The notes under the pieces are model-generated. The model did not search any database and had not been told where the DNA came from. It worked only from the letters and a program-made list of their open reading frames with translations. The position numbers and the translations under genes are program-made. From assembly GCA_944989445.1 (NCBI GenBank), contig CALYLW010000208.1:1158975-1222974 (forward strand): DNA of 64,000 nucleotides, read 5' to 3'. Origin of the DNA: Ampullaceana balthica. Its lineage: Eukaryota; Mollusca; Gastropoda; Lymnaeidae. Of this stretch, positions 10,579 through 22,352 are shown one piece after another. Each line of letters starts with the position of its first letter. Positions within the stretch are counted from its first letter, which is position 1.

Positions 10579-13500
10579 GTAAGATATTTATGGAGTTTCA
10601 ATATTTTTATTGGTTTCAGTCGTCAATACTGGTTTCCATTTTCATGTTTCTGTAAGACTCATAACTTCAGCACTCATTCTAATACAATGGAGAATGTGGT
10701 AGGAATCTTAACATTGTGCAACTTTCCTATATTAAACTTTGGACTAAGTTACATCAAAATAAAATTGATTTGATGCTCCCACACAAACATTGATTTGATG
10801 CTCCCACACACACATGGATTTGATGCTCCCACACAAACATTGATTTGATGCTCCCACACAAACATTGATTTGATGCTCCCACACAAACCTAACAAGGGAG
10901 AACATTGTGCTGGATTTTAAATTTAAAAAATGCCAATGTTTGCTTGTTATAAAATAAGTGATGATAATGTGTTCACAAGAATTATTTTGTTGAAAGTATG
11001 TGCATGCCAATGCGTAAGTTAATATAAAAATAGTTGATTAAAGCCATTCATTGTTGACTGGTAATTTTTTTAAATGAAAATCAATTTAATCACAAAATTT
11101 TTACTTTATCTTATTAAGGAAACATACTTTGTAAAAATATTGGATTGTATTATTTATATTAACAAATTTATGTGGAAATAAAATGTCAGTAAAAGTGATT
11201 TCAATTTCCATAATGACCATTTAGGTTTGCAGGCTACCTCACTCACAAAGTTGGTAAAATAGCTGTGATCACTGTGGCTGGAGCACTTGTTGCTGTGCAG
11301 GTTTTGTACTCATCTCTTTTGATCTATATCATTTCATAAAATATCGATGATCGTTTATTTAAAATATCTCTTTTACTAGATTTTTAAGAAAAGTGAGAAC
11401 AATTTTCTTAAATTTATTTGTGTTTTTACATATCAATTGCTCTTCTAGTTTTATGATTGCCTTTTAAAAAAAAATATTTGTTTGTTTTATAGTTATGCCA
11501 CAGCTTACCATGCCGTGTTTTCAGATCGCGCAGTACAATGGTCTTATCAAGGTCAACTGGACAAAGGTCAACCGGGCACTAACCAAAATTCGAGCCAGGG
11601 CTAGGGCTACTATGTTAAAAAATCGCCAGAGGCTCTCAGAGAGGGTGAGCGTGGATAACTTGCTACATGCAGTTGAGTGCTCTTCTGTCTTCTATTTAAC
11701 ATGAATTGAGTGGATATATCACCGCCATTAATTTAATTTAACATGAATTGAGTGGATATATCACCGCCATTAATTTAATTTAACATGAATTGAGTGGATA
11801 TATCACCGCCATTAATTTAATTTAACATGACTTGAGTGGATATATCACTGCCATTAATTCAATTTAACATGACTTGAGTGGATATATCACTGCCATTAAT
11901 TTAATTTAACATGAATTGAGTGGATATATCACTGCCATTAATTTAATTTAACATGACTTGAGTGGATATATCACTGCCATTAATTCAATTTAACATGACT
12001 TGAGTGGATATATCACTGCCATTAATTTAATTTAACATGAATTGAGTGGATATATCACTGCCATTAATTCAATTTAACATGACTTGAGTGGATATATCAC
12101 TGCCATTAATTTAATTTAACATGAATTGAGTGGATATATCACTGCCATTAATTCAATTTAACATGACTTGAGTGGATATATCACCGCCATTAATTTAATT
12201 TAACATGACTTGAGTGGATATATCACTGCCATTAATTCAATTTAACATGACTTAAGTGGAAATTTAGTCAAAAGCATTCTTGAAGTTGAAGCACTTTTTA
12301 AAAAAAAGTAACTTTTTTATTTTACTAAATCATAGCTGCAATGCAAGATGAAACTTACTTAATATATTCTTACAGGACAAAAATTTACTTAAAATTTTTT
12401 TGTTCACTTTCTATTACCTTTTTTTTTAATTAGTGAAGAGAATTAATATCTTTTATACATTAAGTTTTACATGTCCCATGGAATTTTCCAGTTTTTTGTT
12501 TTGTTTAATACTGTCTCAAAAACTTGGTTGTTTTAAAGTGAATTTTTATACTTAACTTTCATCAAGCAAAAAAATAAAATAATAATAATCATCACAATTT
12601 ATAATTTAAAAATAAATTTGTAAAAAAACATTTCAGGGAAAGGCATGTTAAAATTCTCAAAAACATATTAAATAGATTAGAGCACATTAAGACAAGAAAA
12701 CCTGTGGAAATCTTATCTTCTCTGTTACAGACGAAATTAATTCATACACAGACTTTCTTACTACATATAATTATATTTTCCATTTTTGTGTACGTTGCAA
12801 CGTGATTTTGATAGAAATTTTAAAAGTTCTTTTAAATACTTTTTAATTCTTTTTTAAGTTTTTAGCATAATGTTTAACAGCTAAAGAAGTATAATACGCT
12901 ATATATATATGTCGTGTATTGCAACGATCTCAGTAAAAATGAATAAATTTAAAGAAACCAATAAGTGGTATGTTTTAAAAACAATTATGCTAGAAACCTT
13001 CGCTGAAGTGTGCAAAAAAAAGATTAGTCCAAGTTTCATAGCAAAGGGATAAATAAATTAATAATAAAAAAGCTTACAAAAGACGAAATGATATTAAGGG
13101 CCCCGGCCCCAAAATGAGTGATAATTAATATTTTTTTATTGCCATTGTACTCAAGCTATATTTCTCAATATCATGTAAAATTAAATGTTAAATACAACGA
13201 CCATGTTACAAGGAGATGACATAAACAAGTTCCCCTGTTTTTCTTAGACAATTTTTGGAAAAAACATTCCCCTTAATGGGCATTATTAAAACTCAGCCTA
13301 TCATTATCATAAATAGGGAAAAAGTTATGCAGCCGTAATTTATTCATGGACCATGTAAAACTTACTGATAAGGGTGAAGGGAAAGGGTTTGAAGTAAACA
13401 CCTATTAATATCACACAAGTTTAAAATAGATTTTACAAAATTTAAGGACATGTTTTTTTTTCACTTCTCTATTAAAATAAATGTTATCTTTGTAATTCAC

Positions 13501-14395
13501 GGCTATAAAAAAATTTTTTTTGGATAAGAATACATTATATTAATGAACTCAGCATAGGAACTTCAGTAAAAAATTTGTGTAAGTCAGATTTTTAAAACTT
13601 TTAGCTTGAAATATATGCTGTAATAAACGTTTAACATGAAAACGCTTAAGAAGAAATATCTGTCAATGAGAAATAAAATACAGTCCCGACAAACTAAAAT
13701 GTATTTAATTTATTACTAATACCCTACTTTTATTATAATTATATGACAGGACGCTAACTTTGACTTGACATACACTGACAACATTGAATACCCTCCCCCC
13801 CCACTCCTCCCTCCACTCCTCTCTCCACTCCTCCCTCCACTCCTATCCTCCACTCCTCCCTCCACTCCTATCCTCCACTCCTCCCTCCACTCCTATCCTC
13901 ATCATACTTAAAAAAACACCTCATTTAGTGTGGTTTAAAAAAAAATTTTTTTTAGTCGTTAATGATTTTTACTATAACAAAAATAAATGCAGGGTCCACT
14001 CAGTGGAGTTGGCTTTTGTGTGAAATGAGGTGCATGAATGTTTTCTAGGCTGTATTGTATAGTGGTCATGACGGCGAAAATTATGTGATTTTTAGAATGG
14101 GTACCTATTCAAAATTCAGATGGGAACCCGGGCAGATTTTTTTCAACAATATTGACAGCCCTTGTAACAGGTAGAAATAATGTCAATATGCATTCCATCA
14201 TAACCCTGAAATCACCAAGTCATATTCTTGAACACAAAATCTTAATAGTATATTTAAACTTATACCTCAAGGCTAAGAGAGGATTCCTTTAAAGTTACAC
14301 TTTGTTTTTATTTCCAGACAAAAGAATTCTATGAAGAAAACTTCTTTCTGGCTTCTGGATTTGCCGGTGGATTTATCTTTGGATTTTTCATGTGA
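5948..14395 (+). CDS. FUN14 domain-containing (FUNDC1-like) protein with giant repetitive N-terminus; first exon not found
   Basis: Four exons are visible: 5,948-10,578, 11,225-11,300, 11,525-11,644 and 14,318-14,395 (stop TGA). All have AG/GT borders and compatible phases; a Trp codon is split across the first junction. The last ~125 residues match the FUN14 domain: VVGGGTGWFAGYLTHKVGK, a second hydrophobic segment (KIAVITVAGALVAVQIAQYNG), the charged linker YNGLIKVNWTKVNRAL, and the C-terminal membrane segment FLASGFAGGFIFGFFM. FUNDC1 is a mitochondrial outer-membrane mitophagy receptor that binds LC3 through an N-terminal motif. Family members are usually about 150-190 residues; this product is at least 1,634. 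The excess is one exon carrying about 40 copies of a 25-residue acidic repeat. The exon opens DESDEEEVIFSPL, which looks like an LC3-interacting motif. FUN14 identity is firm; the role of the repeats is unknown. No start codon was identified. Confidence 0.88.
6295..9330 (+). repeat. 75-bp coding tandem repeat, about 40 units (25 residues each)
   Basis: The core RLSV recurs 41 times. First and last occurrences (codons near 6,305 and 9,305) are exactly 3,000 bp apart, so 40 units carry no net length change. The consensus unit, in pieces, is KPRLSVTRSSTDEE then PKPEEGTESED: four basic and eight acidic residues. Variants include VAR/VTR, RSST/RSRT, DKE/DEE and SEGK/SEDK. Each unit offers acid-directed (CK2-like) Ser/Thr sites. 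A two-unit variant with VTRNS occurs at 6,991 and 8,491, exactly 20 units apart, indicating block duplication. Confidence 0.95.
9821..9916 (+). repeat. 48-bp coding duplication (16 residues x2)
   Basis: Two identical 48-bp copies encode DTARLSVNRRSSVTIQ twice, in frame, downstream of the main repeat block. The motif RLSVxRRSS resembles the core of the 25-residue unit, so it may be a diverged and re-duplicated relative. Confidence 0.9.
10765..10889. repeat. 25-bp intronic tandem repeat, 5 copies
   Basis: TTGATTTGATGCTCCCACAC recurs every 25 bp in the intron after the giant exon. The unit is non-coding in the gene model. Confidence 0.85.
11225..11300 (+). CDS. FUN14 gene exon (second membrane segment)
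   Basis: The exon lies between CATTTAG and GTTTTG. Its first base completes the split Trp codon; 25 codons follow (FAGYLTHKVGKIAVITVAG and on to AVQ), ending in phase 0. The content matches the FUN14 core, and the junction after Gln falls where the family sequence continues with Ile-Ala. The donor GTTTTG is weak but the reading is unambiguous. Confidence 0.85.
11525..11644 (+). CDS. FUN14 gene exon (charged linker)
   Basis: Forty codons run from the acceptor TTTTCAG to the donor GTGAGC. They begin IAQYNGLIKVNWTKV and end with a basic stretch (RQRLSER). This matches the loop of FUN14 proteins between the second and last membrane segments (Y-x-x-V-D/N-W-x-x-V). Phase is 0 at both ends. Confidence 0.88.
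11694..12263. repeat. 42-bp intronic minisatellite, about 13.5 copies
   Basis: Units share AACATGAATTGAGTGGATAT and repeat every 42 bp, starting about 50 bp after the exon donor at 11,645. Alternating variants (GAATTG/GACTTG, ACCGCC/ACTGCC) suggest block duplication. Confidence 0.93.
12911..13205 (+). repeat. Dispersed repeat, copy A
   Basis: The segment shares long runs with 33,677-33,965 on the same strand, for example ATCTCAGTAAAAATGAATAA, AGTGGTATGTTTTAAAAACA and CATTGTACTCAAGCTATATT. It is an interspersed element of unknown class inside the last FUN14 intron. Confidence 0.7.
13206..13783. other. Intron DNA, no feature seen
   Basis: This is AT-rich sequence of the last intron of the FUN14 gene. 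It may include a decayed continuation of the dispersed repeat before it. Confidence 0.5.
13787..13903. repeat. C-rich CTCCACTCCTCC minisatellite
   Basis: Irregular tandem copies of CCACTCCTCCCT and CCACTCCTATCCT form a polypyrimidine block in the last FUN14 intron. The open frame over it is a low-complexity artefact. Confidence 0.8.
14318..14395 (+). CDS. FUN14 gene terminal exon
   Basis: After TTTATTTCCAG the exon encodes TKEFYEENFFLASGFAGGFI and ends FGFFM followed by TGA. This is the C-terminal glycine-rich membrane helix of FUN14 proteins (xxGGFxxGF). It joins in phase 0 to the exon ending at 11,644. Confidence 0.88.
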   Translation, partial: TKEFYEENFFLASGFAGGFIFGFFM

Positions 14396-14565
14396 GAACT
14401 GATAGAGTGGTCGGCCTGTAATCCTCAAGTCTGGCCAATAACTTTCATGACATGGCTCTAAAGACACAAACCTGTACTGGACTAAAGCACCATGCACACC
14501 GTTCACTAGATTCATTGACTTAGAATGGGCTTGGTATTATTTATCTCATGAACATCTTTTTATCA

Positions 14566-14571
14566 AATAAA
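14566..14571 (+). promoter_or_regulatory. Candidate polyadenylation signal for the FUN14 gene
   Basis: An AATAAA lies about 170 bases past the stop codon. Later AATAAA copies on the same strand (16,248 and 16,426) could serve longer transcripts. Confidence 0.5.
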
Positions 14572-16844
14572 ATTTATTTTATTACGTAGTCAGAGTGTCC
14601 TAATGAACTTTGAAAATTATTAACAACTATTTCTGATTAGTGTAAAAGATTTGAAATTTGGAAAATTTTAATAGGTTCTATTTTTAAGAATGACAGTGCA
14701 GAGGCTCCACAACTTTATTGTTTAAAGGACAAATTGAGGAAAATTGAGTGAAATGTAGGAAATAAATGCATTCAAGATTTTTGACTAATCTGAAACTGAA
14801 TGCCATCTTGGGGCTGTGTTTTACCATTATAGGCCCATGGCTAACAAGAGCCATAGGCTAGGGACATAATGGGAACACGTTTTGTTTATCTGGATTTAGT
14901 GATTTTGTACATACACATTTTACAATTGACACCTATTAGTTCATTTAATTCCATTTCTTTAATGATTTCTCAGTAAGTTTTTTTTTATACTGTTGTTTTG
15001 TAAAGATGGGAATAAAACCCTTTATTAGAAGTAAGTTTCCAGTTCTGCCTTCAGTTTGGTGTAAAAATGAGTAAAAAAATTTTTGGCACTTTTGGGAATC
15101 AGAAATAAATTTGGTTTTGATTAAAATAAAATAAGATTTAACTATTTAACTCTACAAATAGTAATAAAAAAATGAAAATAGTAAACTGTTATTGAACAAT
15201 GTTATTAATATGATCATTGAAAGTACATTTTGAAAGAGATAGCAATGAATATTAATATTTTTTAATTAACACTTTAAATTCAAAAATATTCTCCATCATG
15301 TCTGTCCTCCTAACTTTTGGTTTATTACAGCTTGTTTTTTTTGTTTGGTCAATGGAATATTTTGATAAATACATGTGCCCTTGGGCTGCTAAATTTAAAT
15401 TTGTTACTTGCACCAGATGTCAATAAAAATTTACCATATAGTATTGTGAAATTTATCACATGTTTATACAAAATGAAAGTCTTTGGGCGAAAGGGTGTTG
15501 TCATTTGGCATGACTTACAAAAAAAATAATTAAGTTTGATAGACAAAACAAGTATTCCGTAGCTAAGATTAAAGAACTTTTTTGGTGTAAATAGTAAGTG
15601 AAACCTTTTTTTAACGACTTCGGTTCTATTAAACTTGACGTAGGAAGTAAAGTTTTTGGTACTCTATGACATTAAACTTGCTTGTCAGCACATTCAGTTG
15701 TAGTTGTGATCTATGTTTGAGTGCAGGTGTGGTCAGTAATAGTTTGGTGTGCATCTTCCTACCTATATGGTTATCGTATTTCAACTGATTATAAAACTCA
15801 CTGTGTCTAGTGTTCAGATTAAGCTCTGTGTCATATTCTGGTTGAATCTCTCTTTACCATTGAAATATTGATGTGTTTTCTTATTAAAGCTACCACATCA
15901 AGATATCATTTGAAAGAACTTAACATAATAATTGTATTAATACAGCTGGTCTCGTGTTTTAGTGTATGTGTTGACTCTATGTAAAATTCCTTGATATGAA
16001 GGACAAGCTGTTGAATATGTATGAATGATAATTTACTTCCTCATGATTAGATTAAGTTTTGTAACACATTGAATGGTCTGATGGTCCTATTCAACAGTGA
16101 AAGTAGGTTTTATTATGTTCTCTATTCAGTCCAATGACTTGTATCCTGTTGTGTATCATGCTCATATTCTACTGTGGATATTATAATTTGTTGACATTTA
16201 TTTTGATTACATATTTAAATCTTTATATCTCTCTTAGAAGTTGACCAAATAAAGTAATTGCAAAAGCTTGGATTGGATTAAATTGTTATGATTTTGAAAA
16301 CAAATATTTTCATTGCTTTAATCTGCACACCAGTGCTATCAAACACTCCCCAACCTCAATCTGTGTCATTTATTTTTAAGTTGTCTCACTTTTAAAAACT
16401 CAATGGTCTTGAAATATTGGATTGGAATAAAGCATTTATTATATTATTAAAATACAACTGAACATTTGAGTTTATTCATATAATATAAACATTACAAATA
16501 TTAAAAACCTCAGTGAAATTGGGATTTAATTGGATGAAATGAAATCCAAGCCTGAACATTGTTTTAATGAAAAAAACAAAAAACAAAATACAATGAATTT
16601 TAAGTGCAATTGAATAATTATACAATTGTCAGGTCCCAATCTATCATTAAACATTGCTTTTGAAATTTTAAAGGTGTGACTTTACAAACCAAAAAGCTTT
16701 AAACAAAAATATATTCATTATAAAACAAAGAATTTAAATGATATTCCAGCTAAATGAAACTCCTTTTTGTTCTTTAAAACAAATGTACATTGAGACAAAA
16801 AATAAATTTCACAACAAAAATAAATATTTGATTCTTTTACAATG
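14572..16844. other. 3' untranslated or intergenic DNA; no gene seen
   Basis: The sequence is AT-rich, non-repetitive and has only short open frames. Part may be 3' UTR of the FUN14 gene. AATAAA (16,426-16,431) and TTTATT (16,435-16,440) sit back to back, so both strands have a possible polyadenylation signal here. Confidence 0.5.
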
Positions 16845-17372
16845 AAGTAAAGTTCCCTTTTCAGACTACGCTGGCCTGTGAAGAAGGGTTCACACATTTC
16901 TATAGCCATGGCATTCAAGGCGTTTGTGTGGCTAGCACAATGTCCAGCCATGGCATACAAGGGGGTTGTGTAGCTAGCACAATGTCCAGCCATGGCATAC
17001 GAGGGGATTGTGTAGCTAGCACAATGTCCAGCCACTGCATTCAAGAGGATTGTGTGGCTAGCACAATGCCCAGCCATGGCATACAAGGGGATTGTGTAGC
17101 TAGCACAATGCCCAGCCATGGCATACAAGGGGATTGTGTAGCTAGCACAATGTCCAGCCATGGCATACAAGGGGATTGTGTGGCTAGCACAATGCCCATC
17201 TGCCTTTACTTTATCCTAATAACTAATGTCAGCTCACATCAAAGCTAGGTGGACTTGGGGATGGACATCGAAAGGACCTGGGGGGGGGGAATCCAAGCCT
17301 CCACCAGGACTTGAACCCGGGACTCTCAGATCACTAGAGAATGCTCTGTGGTCTGGCCACCATGCCCCCTAT
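16845..17372 (-). mobile_element. tRNA-derived SINE with an internally expanded 42-bp unit
   Basis: Read on the reverse strand, the head (17,372 downward) has a tRNA-like A-box region (GGTGGCCAGACCAC) and a good B box, GGTTCAAGTCC. Then come AGTCCACCTAGC, a TGACATTAG segment and CATTGTGCTAGCCACACAAT. That last segment is repeated about 7 times as a 42-bp unit (16,905-17,200). The tail follows (GTCTGAAAAGGGAACTTT). Head, body and tail order matches a tRNA-SINE I recall as common in molluscs. That memory needs checking against a repeat library. Confidence 0.7.
16905..17200. repeat. 42-bp minisatellite inside the SINE, about 7 copies
   Basis: The unit contains GCTAGCACAATGTCCAGCCA and recurs every 42 bp. 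It is bounded on both sides by SINE sequence, so it arose by amplification of part of the SINE body. Both strands are open here only because the unit lacks stops and is a multiple of three. Confidence 0.9.
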
Positions 17373-19597
17373 TTTAGAAAGAAGACCCGCAAAATTCTTT
17401 GAAATTTTTCATTGACAAAATATACTCAAGAAGAAACATTAAAATCAAGTTAAAAAATCAAGCACCTGGATTACTTTTGGTTAAAATAGAAAAAAGGTGA
17501 ATACTACTAAAATAAACTTGCACTTTTTAATAGTAAATACTACATCAAGAAACTTACCTATCTTGTTTTTTTTAAAGAATTTTCTGTTACAATTGTATTA
17601 CACTGATACAAATTGTTGGCATTTAGCAAACAAACATTATTTTCAAGTATACCAGTGTTATGACACTCATTCATGAAGTTCAAGAATTATAAGAGAAATT
17701 CTAAAATTGACTTAAACCTACTGTACAGGTCAAGTGATCAGAACTTTTAATTATTGTAGTTCTTCATTTAATGCTACAACCTGAGTTTGATTTCCTATTT
17801 GAAGTACTTTTACTGGTACACAGTTGGAACCTACACTTTTAAAAAAAACGAATTTTCTCTTTAAAAACTTGTTACTTGCGTTGGACAAATTTTGACTCAT
17901 TTTAGTGGTCAAGATGACAAGATTTTAGCCTGCACATATATCATCATATGTAAATCAAAATTTAATAAAGCCCCCCCCCCTTCCCTCCCCCAACCACAGA
18001 TATCCAAATTAAGAATGCTAAGCTAAACTTTCCCACAACATTCAACTAGCAAGAAATTATTGACATGTATTTTCATCACATTTAGATTGGCTCATTGTTG
18101 AAGATTATGTATGGTATCTTTCTCAAAGTATACATTTTAATTTTTCAAACGACAATATTTGTGATTCATTTGATACTAAAATGACAGGCGGCTTAGGAAC
18201 CATGGATATATATCTGTGGTTAGAATGTGTGGGTACTTCCAAGTATCAAATTAATTTTTGTTTGCATAGAATCTCTTGCAGATTTAGAAGCACTGGTAGC
18301 AAATGATAAAAAAATCCAAATCTTGCTAACCTATGACATCCTGGAACATATCCTGAGGTAGATTTGATGAGTCTCTTTGTGCTGTATGTTCATCAGAACA
18401 TTCAATTCCCTAGCGGCAGATATTGTTGTGCTTACAATAAACATGTCTTCCAAAAAGATTTATTTTTTAGAGTGATTTGATGATCTGAACAAACACATTA
18501 AGTTTATTCATTCCTGGCTGAATCATACACTTTGCTAGTAAATCTGATATCAATATGCTTTGAAAATTCAAGAAAGTGCTTGTGCCATAACTTGACAAAT
18601 TTTAAATAAAAAGTTAACAGCATTGTCTGTACTTTTCCAAATCTAGCTGCTGGTAATTGAAGGGCTGGCTATTAATTTTAACTTTATTAAAAGAAAAGAA
18701 ATTTGTGAAAAGTGTCAGACTTTTATGTTACAATTTTATCCTCCATGTTTTTTTTTATTTTTATTTTTTAATAGCCATTTTTATTTATACAGTTTGCCAA
18801 GTTCACAAAAACAAATGTTCATTTTTTAACAAAATAAAAGATATTCAAGTGAATAACACAATATTTTAACATCAAAATATCTTAAGAGGATTGATAAAAA
18901 TTGAGTACCCTTTAAGTCATTCAAATTCTATGATTAAGTACATAGGCATAAAAAATTTAAAAAATAAAATAAAATCAACACAAAAAAAAAGAAGAAGAGA
19001 GTGTCAGTCAAAACACTGAGTTAAAGTCATGTCAACACTTTAAACACAATCCTGCACCCTACCCTTTGAAATGAATTTAAAAGAAAACAATTTCATTGCT
19101 ATTTAATTTTAGGACAAGCATTTTAAAAACATCAATCATGAAATAAATTTTCTATCAAGATTTAGGAACAAAATAAAACTGACTCTTTGATACAAAAGTT
19201 TTGATATCTTTTAAAACAATAAAAATAATGCAAAAGGGTCATGTGGAATGAATTGAAGACCCACAAAAATGAGCCATTACAAAATAAAAATATAAAACAA
19301 AAATACCAGTCACGATTGTACTGCATCAAAAAACTGGGGTTCAAGGTCAAATTGGAAATTATATTGTTATTTATAATAACTCATATTTCCAGAAAGTTAC
19401 ACAAAAAATTAAGTTCTATTGCTAACAGTGAATATTTGACCAAATAAAGGGACATAATTTACAACCAGGGTTTACTTATAGGTTGACAGAACAAATAACT
19501 GCATGACGACCCTTCTTGTCTATCTAATTGATACAACAGCAGTGGCTCATTTATATAGAAAGTGTCACCTAAGTACTTCATGACAATTCAGAGTTTT
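17373..19597. other. No gene seen; AT-rich intergenic DNA
   Basis: Only short incidental frames occur. Poly-C (17,970) and poly-T runs are present. No splice-bounded coding segment was recognised on either strand. Confidence 0.5.
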
Positions 19598-21012
19598 ATG
19601 TTATATTGATAGTTGGTGAAATATTGTTGTATGTTATATTGATAGTTTGGGAAATATTGTTGTATGTTATATTGATAATTTGTGAAATATTGTTGTATGT
19701 TATATTGATAGTTTGTGAAATATTGTTGTATGTTATATTGATAGCTTCTGAAATATTGTTGTATGTTGTATTGATAATTTGTGAAATATTGTTGTATGTT
19801 GTATTGATAGTTTGTGAAATATTGTTGTATGTTATATTTATAGTTTGTGAAATATTGTTGTATGTTATATTGATAGTTTGTAAAATAGTATTGTATGTTA
19901 TATTGATAGCTTGTGAAATATTGTTGTATGTTGTATTGATAGTTTGTAAAATATTATTGTATGTTATATTAATAGCTTGTGAAATATTGTTGTATGTTGT
20001 ATTGATAGTTTGTAAAATATTGTTGTATGTTGTATTGATAGTTTGTAAAATATTGTTGTATGTTGTATTGCTAGTTTGTGAAATATTGTTGTATGTTATA
20101 TTGATAGTTTGTGAAATATTGTTGTATGTCAAATTGATAGTTTGTGAAATATTGTTGTATGTTATATTGATAGTTTGTGAAATATGAAAGTATGATATAT
20201 TGTTAGTTTGTGAAATATGAAAGTATGATATATTGATAGTTTGTGAAATATTGTTGTATGTCATATTGATAGTTTGTGAAATATTGTTGTATGTTATATT
20301 TATAGTTTGTGAAATATGAAAGTATGATATATTGATAGTTTGTGAAATATTGTTGTATGTTATATTGATATTTTGTGAAATATTGTTGTATGTCATATTG
20401 ATAGTTTGTGAAATATTGTTGTATGTCATATTGATAGTTTGTGAAATATAGTTGTATGTCATATTGATAGTTTGTGAAATATTGTTGTATGTCATATTGA
20501 TAGTTTGTGAAATATTGTTGTATGTCATATTGATAGTTTGTGAAATATGAAAGTATGTTATATTGATAATTTGTGAAATATGAAAGTATGATATATTGAT
20601 AGTTTGTGAAATATGAAAGTATGATATATTGATAGTTTGTGAAATATGAAAGTATGATATATTGATAGTTTGTGAAATATTGTTGTATGTCATATTGATA
20701 GTTTGTGAAATATTGTTGTATGTCATATTGATAGTTTGTGAAATATTGTTGTATGTCATATTGATAGTTTGTGAAATATTGTTGTATGTCATATTGATAG
20801 TTTGTGAAATATTGTTGTATGTCATATTGATAGTTTGTGAAATATGAAAGTATGTTATATTGATAATTTGTGAAATATGAAAGTATGATATATTGATAGT
20901 TTGTGAAATATGAAAGTATGATATATTGATAGTTTGTGAAATATGAAAGTATGATATATTGATAGTTTGTGAAATATGAAAGTATGATATATTGATAGTT
21001 TGTGAAATATTG
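19598..21012. repeat. 33-bp minisatellite, about 43 copies, two sub-types
   Basis: Units share TTGATAGTTTGTGAAATAT and differ in the second half (TGTTGTATGT or GAAAGTATGAT). A block with both types recurs 297 bp (9 units) apart (about 20,549 and 20,846). Long open frames on both strands come from a stop-free unit whose length is a multiple of three. No splice or start context supports coding. Confidence 0.95.
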
Positions 21013-22196
21013 TTTTAAGAATGAATCTGATATCAACTCTTTGGGGCCATGTATAAAGGACAGAACAAGTCTAAAATTTAGGGCAGTAATAGATCACAAT
21101 AGATGTCTCAACATACATTATTAAATTATGTGAAAATGGGGAGTGGGGAGAGAAGTCTAAAATCTGCCAAAAACGGCATGGGTTATGTCCCTTTAACTTA
21201 TTGAAATGCAAACAGTCATGCACAGAAAATTAGTTTTAAAATATACTTAATACAATAAGTTGGATTGATGGCATGAAATAATCTTAAATATAAAACCAAA
21301 TCTTACATATATTGGAATGAAAGGAAGCATAGTTTTAAAAAATAAATTATGTTAAACTTTGTCACAGGAGTAAAAAGACAATTGTAGCATTTCACATGGA
21401 AATATGAAATATTAACGAAAGACCAAGTTACATGTGAAAGTGTGAAATAGCTGAGAATTATGTCTATTTGGCTTGAGTCATGAAACACATCAGTTATGCT
21501 CAAGTTACATCCTTTAAAATTAAAGCTTAAATGCACCATTCTCATGACATCAAGTGTCGGTGTTAAGCTGTAAAATGGAAGCAGTATATGAAATTATGGA
21601 TCATGTAACAATGTCACATGTTGTATTAACAACACCAATGTTTTGAAGATATAGACAAAAAGGGTTATTATGGTATGGCCAACAAACATGCGGCGATGAA
21701 TCCTTATGTGAGAGATGAAATCATGGCACAAATGTGTTCTAAATAAATATCACATATAAATCTGATGGCGCTAAAGACGTAACATTTGTGTTTCTGAAAA
21801 AATAGCTATAACACAATTTAATGTAAGTAGTGGCTAAGACATATGACAATTTTGTGATGTAAGTCATTAAGTCATACAACAATGAAGGGTAGCATTGTGG
21901 AGTGTTTAGAAGATGTTTACAAAATTATCATCACAACAAACATAAAAGAAAATTTTTAAACACATTTTTTAGCAATTATAGCAAAGTGAGATGTCATAAA
22001 AATGATGTTAAGAAAAAGTAAAGCTAACAATCCTTTAGAAGGTTTTACTGAAGAGACGGAAGCTTAAAATTTTAATCTACTTCTTTGGCCTTATAAAAAA
22101 TATAAATAAGTTAAGTTTTAGGATTCGTTTGGAAAAAAATTTGCTCTAATAAAACCATAAATTAAAAACAAAATTTATGTTGAAGTATAAATAAAG
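21013..22196. other. No gene seen
   Basis: This is non-repetitive AT-rich DNA with only short open frames on either strand. No domain was recognised. Confidence 0.5.
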
Positions 22197-22352
22197 TAAT
22201 ATCTGGCAACACAAAAGTACTATCTGGCAACACAAAAGTACTATCTGGCAACACTAAAGTACTGTCTGGCACCACAAAACAAAATTTATGTTGAAGTATA
22301 AATAAACCAAGATCTTGCAAAACAAAAGTACTATCTGGCAACACAAAAGTAC
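22197..22352. repeat. 21-bp tandem repeat interrupted by a duplicated 28-bp segment
   Basis: ATCTGGCAACACAAAAGTAC recurs about seven times. AAAATTTATGTTGAAGTATA occurs before and within the array (22,169 and 22,280), so a larger unit was also duplicated. Confidence 0.8.

Noticed and set aside
16718..17248. Repeat peptides with MAGHCASYT or ASTMPSHGIQ on opposite strands
   Set aside because: Both come from the 42-bp unit amplified within the SINE.
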